From positions 868,001 through 932,000 of the forward strand of contig NZ_SJSK01000001.1 of assembly GCF_004331645.1 (NCBI RefSeq): 64,000 nt of DNA. Direction: 5' to 3'. Positions 59,660-64,000 of the stretch are shown here, piece by piece. Origin of the DNA: Pedobacter frigiditerrae. GTDB lineage: Bacteria; Bacteroidota; Bacteroidia; Sphingobacteriales; Sphingobacteriaceae. The notes below the pieces were generated by a model. It made no database searches. It was not told the origin of the DNA and worked only from the letters and a program-made list of their open reading frames with translations. Each line of letters opens with the position of its first letter. Within the stretch, counting starts at the first letter, position 1. The position numbers and the translations under genes were made by a program.

Positions 59660-59701
59660 TAATTAATCTGTGAAATCCCCTAAATCTGTGAAATCATCTT
59701 C
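59660..59701. repeat. 'atctgtgaaatc' word repeat before tex
   Basis: AATCTGTGAAATCCCCTAAA and AATCTGTGAAATCATCTTC are two copies of the AATCTGTGAAATC word. Related words (CGGTGAAATCACATTAATCT) precede proC at 10118. Confidence 0.6.
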
Positions 59702-59727
59702 TTAAATTAGCTCCCTCTAAAAAAAAT

Positions 59728-62016
59728 ATGGATACACATTTTCAAAGCATTGCAAACGCATTAAACATCTCTATTAAACAAGTTAGTGCAACGTTAGCCT
59801 TATTAGATGAAGGTGCAACAGTACCTTTTATTTCTCGTTATCGTAAAGAAGCAACTGGAAGTTTAGATGAGGTACAGGTTGCCGCAATTAGAGACTTAGC
59901 ACAACAACTACGTGAACTTGACAAACGTCGTGAGGCCATCTTAAAATCACTTACAGAGCTTGAAAAATTAACACCAACCTTAGCGAAACAAATTAATGAT
60001 GCGAAAACCATTACAGCTTTAGAAGACATTTATTTGCCTTATAAACCTAAACGTAAAACCAGAGCTTCGGTAGCTAAAGAAAAAGGATTAGAGCCCTTAG
60101 CATTACGTATTCTATCTCAAAGTAGGATAGACCCAGAGCAAGAAGCTACGGTTTATATCAATGATAAAAAAGGAGTTGCCAATCAAGAAGAAGCACTAGC
60201 AGGAGCAAGAGATATTATAGCAGAACTAATCAGTGAAAATACCGAAGCCAGAACTAAAATGCGTAATCATTTTGTGCGAAAGGCAACCTATAAAACGGTT
60301 TTGGTTAAAGGAAAAGAGGAAGCTGGAATTAAATATAAAGACTATTTCGAATGGGAAGAAAGTGCTAAGTCAGCTCCTTCACATCGTGTATTAGCAATGT
60401 TGCGGGGCGAACAAGAAGGGTTTTTAAAATTAAATGTACTCCCTCCAGATGAGCCGGCAATAGAGTTATTAGAAAACCAATTCATTACAGCTAGAAATGC
60501 TTGTGCCGATCAAGTTCAATCGGCAATAACAGATGGTTACAAAAGATTGCTTCGCCCTGCGATGGAAACAGAATTGAGAGCCACCATTAAACAGAAAGCG
60601 GATGAAGAAGCCATTAAAGTTTTTGCCGAAAATGCTCGGCAGTTATTGTTAGCTGCGCCAATGGGACAAAAAAATGTATTGGCCATTGACCCAGGTTTTA
60701 GAACAGGCTGTAAAGTTGTTTGCTTAGATAAGCAAGGTCAATTACTCGTTAACACTACAATTTATCCTCATACTGGACAAGGCAACTTAAAAGATGCAGC
60801 TTGGCAATTAACTCAGCTTTGCGAAAAACACGAAGTTGAAGCCATCGCCATTGGTAATGGTACCGCAGGAAGAGAAACAGAAACCTTTGTTCGGGGCTTA
60901 AAAATTCATGATGTTGTAGTGGTTATGGTTAATGAAAGTGGTGCATCAATATATTCGGCATCGTCCTTGGCAAGAGAAGAGTTTCCAACACAAGATATTA
61001 CTGTTCGTGGTGCGGTTTCTATTGGTCGTAGGTTAATGGACCCACTAGCAGAACTGGTAAAAATTGACCCAAAATCTATTGGCGTTGGGCAATATCAACA
61101 TGATGTTGACCAAAATAAGTTGCAGCAAAGTTTAGATGATACTGTAATGAGTTGCGTAAATGCAGTTGGTGTAGAGTTAAATACTGCATCCAAACAAGTA
61201 TTGGCTTATGTTTCTGGTTTGGGAGACACCTTGGCACAGAACATCGTAAATTATCGCAATACAAATGGCGCATTCAAGAATAGAGAAAGCCTAAAAAAAG
61301 TTCCTCGTTTAGGCGATAAAGCCTTTGAGCAAGCTGCGGGTTTTTTGCGTATCCGCGATGCAAAACAAGTGTTAGATAGAAGCGGAGTTCACCCTGAGCG
61401 ATATGCGCTAGTTAACCAAATGGCGAAGGATTTAGGTTGTACGGTTGATGACTTAATTAAGGATGTTAACCTGCAAAAACAAATTAACTTGCAACGTTAT
61501 GTGAGTGCGGAAGTTGGCTTGCCAACCTTAACAGATATTGTAAAAGAATTGGCCAAACCTGGTCGCGATCCACGTGAGCAATTTGAGGCGTTCAGCTTTG
61601 CTGAAGGTGTAAACTCAATGGATGATTTAAGAAAAGGAATGAAATTATCTGGCATTGTAACCAATATTACCAATTTTGGAGCTTTTGTAGATATAGGCGT
61701 TCATCAAGATGGTTTGGTTCATACTAGTCAATTAGCCAATCGTTATGTAGCCAATCCGAATGATATAGTAAAAGTTAGCCAAGTTGTAGAGGTAACAGTC
61801 GTCGATGTTGATGTAGCAAGGAAAAGAATTTCATTATCGATGAAGACCGAAGAGAGTCCGAGAGACAGGAAGTTGGAAAGGCCGAAAGTTGAGGAGACAA
61901 AGATTAAAGAGCAAGCAATAAAAAGCTTTACTCAAAAACCTCAACAACAATCAAAAAAGGAAGCAGATGGCGATTTACAAGAAAAACTAGCGAAGCTGAA
62001 AGGAATGTTTAAGTAA
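59728..62016 (+). CDS. tex: Tex-family RNA-binding protein
   Basis: A 762-residue transcription accessory protein of the Tex family. Domains in order: N-terminal helical Tex domain (ISRYRKEATGSLDEVQVAAI), YqgF RNase H-like domain starting with VLAIDPGFRTGCKVVCLD (residue about 315), helix-hairpin-helix repeats (VSGLGDTLAQNIVNYRN; LKKVPRLGDKAFEQAAGFLRI) and a C-terminal S1 domain (LSGIVTNITNFGAFVDIGVH; VTVVDVDVARKRISLSMK). It ends with a Lys/Gln-rich tail. Known members bind RNA/DNA and influence transcription and stress tolerance. It is directly followed by the NadR-like gene, with no gap. Confidence 0.92.
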   Translation: MDTHFQSIANALNISIKQVSATLALLDEGATVPFISRYRKEATGSLDEVQVAAIRDLAQQLRELDKRREAILKSLTELEKLTPTLAKQINDAKTITALEDIYLPYKPKRKTRASVAKEKGLEPLALRILSQSRIDPEQEATVYINDKKGVANQEEALAGARDIIAELISENTEARTKMRNHFVRKATYKTVLVKGKEEAGIKYKDYFEWEESAKSAPSHRVLAMLRGEQEGFLKLNVLPPDEPAIELLENQFITARNACADQVQSAITDGYKRLLRPAMETELRATIKQKADEEAIKVFAENARQLLLAAPMGQKNVLAIDPGFRTGCKVVCLDKQGQLLVNTTIYPHTGQGNLKDAAWQLTQLCEKHEVEAIAIGNGTAGRETETFVRGLKIHDVVVVMVNESGASIYSASSLAREEFPTQDITVRGAVSIGRRLMDPLAELVKIDPKSIGVGQYQHDVDQNKLQQSLDDTVMSCVNAVGVELNTASKQVLAYVSGLGDTLAQNIVNYRNTNGAFKNRESLKKVPRLGDKAFEQAAGFLRIRDAKQVLDRSGVHPERYALVNQMAKDLGCTVDDLIKDVNLQKQINLQRYVSAEVGLPTLTDIVKELAKPGRDPREQFEAFSFAEGVNSMDDLRKGMKLSGIVTNITNFGAFVDIGVHQDGLVHTSQLANRYVANPNDIVKVSQVVEVTVVDVDVARKRISLSMKTEESPRDRKLERPKVEETKIKEQAIKSFTQKPQQQSKKEADGDLQEKLAKLKGMFK

Positions 62017-63000
62017 TTGATACAATTAAACACATTTACAAGAGGACTTGTGATTGGCAAGTTTATGCCCATACATAATGGACATATTGCGCTGATAAAA
62101 TATGCAAAATCATATTGTGACGAATTAATTGTGTCTATGAGTTATACATTTAATGATACCATTGATTCGAAGTTGCGCTATAATTGGATAAGGGAAATCT
62201 TTAAAGATGAACCAAGGATCAAAGTTGAACTCATTTTAGATGATTTTGACGTAGAGGAACTGGCTTTGCCCGAACGGACAAAGATTTGGGCTAACAAGAT
62301 GAAAAAGGTTTATCCACCTGTTGATGTGGTAATAAGCTCTGAAGATTATGGAGTTCCTTTTGCTGAGAATCTAGGTGCTGAGTGTTTAATTTTTAATCAG
62401 GAAAGAAATGTTTTTCCGGTTTCTGCTACGCTAATAAGAAATAACCCATTTAAATATTGGGATTTTATTCCAGCAGTTGTAAGGCCTTACTTTGTTAAAA
62501 AAATCTGTTTATATGGGCCAGAAAGTACTGGTAAATCTACAATGGCAGAAAAAATGGCAAAGCTTTATAATACTGAATTTGTTCCAGAAGTTGCCAGGGA
62601 GTTAATAGTAAATAATGATTTAACTGAAGATGATTTTTTAAGAATTGCAGTTGCACAAACTCAAAGGGTAATTGAGAAAACAAAAACAGCTAACAAGCTT
62701 TTATTTTGCGATACAGATGTAATTACTACCCAGATTTATGCTAAACATTATTTGGGTTATCAACTTTCAGAATTGTTAGAATTCGAAAAATTAATTAGCT
62801 ATGACCAATATTTTTTATTGAATACAGATGTAGCTTGGGTGGCAGATAATTTAAGAGATTTAGGTGATAGGAGAGAAGAAATGTATACCTTGTTTGAGCA
62901 AGAATTATTAAAAAGGAATATTAATTACATATCTATTGAGGGTAATTATGAGCAACGAGAAAGTATCATCAAATCTTTTATAGATGAGTTGATTAAATAA
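62017..63000 (+). CDS. NadR-like NMN adenylyltransferase/ribosylnicotinamide kinase
   Basis: Bifunctional NAD-salvage type protein of 327 residues. The nucleotidyltransferase motif GLVIGKFMPIHNGHIALI (HxGH, residues about 10-27) and VFPVSATLIRNNPFKYWDFIP form the N-terminal domain. The kinase P-loop is CLYGPESTGKSTMAEKMAKLYN (core GPESTGKST, about residue 168), followed by DTDVITTQIYAKHY. It lacks the helix-turn-helix of E. coli NadR. The gene begins with TTG immediately after the tex stop codon (TAA TTG). No ATG lies before the essential HxGH motif, so TTG is the start. Confidence 0.87.
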   Translation: MIQLNTFTRGLVIGKFMPIHNGHIALIKYAKSYCDELIVSMSYTFNDTIDSKLRYNWIREIFKDEPRIKVELILDDFDVEELALPERTKIWANKMKKVYPPVDVVISSEDYGVPFAENLGAECLIFNQERNVFPVSATLIRNNPFKYWDFIPAVVRPYFVKKICLYGPESTGKSTMAEKMAKLYNTEFVPEVARELIVNNDLTEDDFLRIAVAQTQRVIEKTKTANKLLFCDTDVITTQIYAKHYLGYQLSELLEFEKLISYDQYFLLNTDVAWVADNLRDLGDRREEMYTLFEQELLKRNINYISIEGNYEQRESIIKSFIDELIK

Positions 63001-63036
63001 TTCATAATTCGATACCAGGAACACAAAAGAAATTAA

Positions 63037-63768
63037 TTACTTCTTAGCTATAATTTCTCGGTATTTTTTAGATAAAGAATTGGCAATTCTTTTGCCAAGT
63101 AATAAATTGGCTGCTTTGCCCAGAAAGCTATATTCATTATGAAGCCATGATGCAGCAAAATGGTGTATGCAATAAGTATTCGCAGTAATTGTCGTTTTTA
63201 GGGTCATCCAACTTTTAGGATAGAAATAATCACTTGGATAGATGGTGCAATAATTAGGTATTTTTTGCAAAGTATTGTCGTTTACCAAGCTCTTTTTTTC
63301 TTTCATAATGGCAGTAATTGTTTCCGTGATAGGATTGATATTTAATCCGCCATCAGCCAGATAAAAGCTTATGCCATTGTAATAATTTAATAAGTCATTA
63401 ATCCATTCTCCATTTTTTACACTCCCCATTATTCCAGCAGACACTAATCTATCTTCAAAACCAGTAAAAGCCACATCATTTAGCATTTCATCATCTAAAG
63501 GTTTAATAAATTCTATATCGGTATCCATATAAATACCGCCCTTATTTTTGAGCACATAGAGGCGGCAAACATCAGCAACAAATGCAAATTTGTTTTCTTT
63601 ATAAGCTTCTTCAGCATATTGGTAACTATTTACATCAAAATTATCCTCATTCCAAAGGATAATTTCGTATTCAGGAAGGTATTTTTTCCATGAAGCGATA
63701 CATTTTAAAGTTAAGTCGGGCATTTCTCCTCGTCCAAACCAGCAGTAATGAATAACCTTGGGGATCAT
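63037..63768 (-). CDS. Capsular/LPS-type sugar transferase, DXD family
   Basis: A 243-residue glycosyltransferase of the Gly_transf_sug (GT32-like) type. It has IPKVIHYCWFGRGEMPDL at the N-terminus. The metal/nucleotide-sugar motif is in KNKGGIYMDTDIEFIKPL (DTD, about residues 72-89). It ends with TYCIHHFAASWLHNEYSF. It probably adds a sugar to a lipid-linked oligosaccharide, LPS or capsule. The next gene upstream on the same strand (63814-64000) encodes a close paralogue, so this is the edge of a polysaccharide locus. Confidence 0.85.
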   Translation of the reverse strand: MIPKVIHYCWFGRGEMPDLTLKCIASWKKYLPEYEIILWNEDNFDVNSYQYAEEAYKENKFAFVADVCRLYVLKNKGGIYMDTDIEFIKPLDDEMLNDVAFTGFEDRLVSAGIMGSVKNGEWINDLLNYYNGISFYLADGGLNINPITETITAIMKEKKSLVNDNTLQKIPNYCTIYPSDYFYPKSWMTLKTTITANTYCIHHFAASWLHNEYSFLGKAANLLLGKRIANSLSKKYREIIAKK

Positions 63769-63813
63769 CAGTTATTTGTTTTTTCAGTTATTGAATAGAT
63801 TTATTATTAGTTT

Positions 63814-64000
63814 TCAAATCTTCCTATACTTTGCAGCCCAATAATTTGCACCTCTTTTACCTAAAAAGAAATTAGCCATCTTGCCAAGGAAACTATGCTC
63901 GGCATTACCAACCCATGACCCTGCAAAATGATGTATACAATAAGTATTAGCGGTCGTTTTAATTTTTAAGGTTTTCCAACTTTTTGGACAGAAATAATCG
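63814..64000 (-). CDS. Sugar transferase paralogue, C-terminal part
   Basis: Only the last 62 codons are inside the window; the gene continues past its end. The visible tail (DYFCPKSWKTLKIKTTANTY, then CIHHFAGSWVGN and HSFLGKMANFFLGKRGANYW) aligns closely with the C-terminus of the neighbouring enzyme (DYFYPKSW, ANTYCIHHFAASW, SFLGKAANLLLGKR). It is therefore a tandem duplicate of the same glycosyltransferase family. Stop codon at 63814-63816. Confidence 0.8.
   Translation of the reverse strand, partial: DYFCPKSWKTLKIKTTANTYCIHHFAGSWVGNAEHSFLGKMANFFLGKRGANYWAAKYRKI

Overview
The window looks like a chromosomal segment of a Bacteroidota, most likely a Sphingobacteriaceae member of the Pedobacter type. 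It is AT-rich. Several promoters carry the Bacteroidota -7 box TAnnTTTG, secreted proteins are lipoproteins or start with signal peptides ending in AQQ, and lineage markers are present: an IPExxxVDY protein next to acpP, fabF and pyk, an acyl-ornithine transcarbamylase (ArgF') and a TonB-dependent receptor. The genus is inference. No rRNA, CRISPR array, phage or standard tRNA gene was seen.

Layout. 1-3026: the 5' part of a TonB-dependent receptor and a DUF4397 lipoprotein. 3200-16526: a complete arginine pathway using acylated intermediates (GNAT acyltransferase, argG, cupin, argC, argD, argF', argB, proC, argE and, after an opposing S9 peptidase, argH), followed by an aminotransferase. Almost every gene junction here carries a different dispersed intergenic repeat. 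17855-22405: an RNA-repair island made of rtcB (with an apparent 1-nt frameshift near its N-terminus), an SPFH/slipin gene, an 860-bp region encoding two tandem circularly permuted tRNA-like RNA modules, and a divergent WYL regulator with a pair of 21-bp operator-like dyads in the shared upstream region. 22407-33990: prfC, a DUF6600 protein, rsmI-like, nadD, gmk, yicC, plsC, a small secreted protein, rnc, fabF and acpP. 34149-45862: IPExxxVDY, pyk, a DPP4-like peptidase, small membrane and secreted proteins, an outer-membrane beta-barrel, GH3 and GH92 glycosidases and a thioredoxin-like protein. 45972-53694: TatD-like, a ThiF/TcdA-like E1 enzyme and an AddAB-like helicase-nuclease pair. 53721-54755: an IS481-like element of higher GC. 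54834-64000: GNAT, VOC, pdhB, an isochorismatase-like hydrolase, small hypotheticals, tex, a NadR-like enzyme and two tandem sugar transferases, the last one cut by the window end.

The most interesting region is 17913-22405. On the minus strand each RNA module reads T-arm, 3' acceptor strand, short loop, 5' acceptor strand, UA, D-arm. This is the order expected of a tRNA opened in the anticodon arm and closed at the acceptor end, the architecture I know from bacterial Y RNAs of the YrlA type. Its position beside RtcB ligase, a membrane-scaffold slipin and a WYL regulator suggests an RNA-damage sensing and repair system. No Ro60 gene lies in the window.
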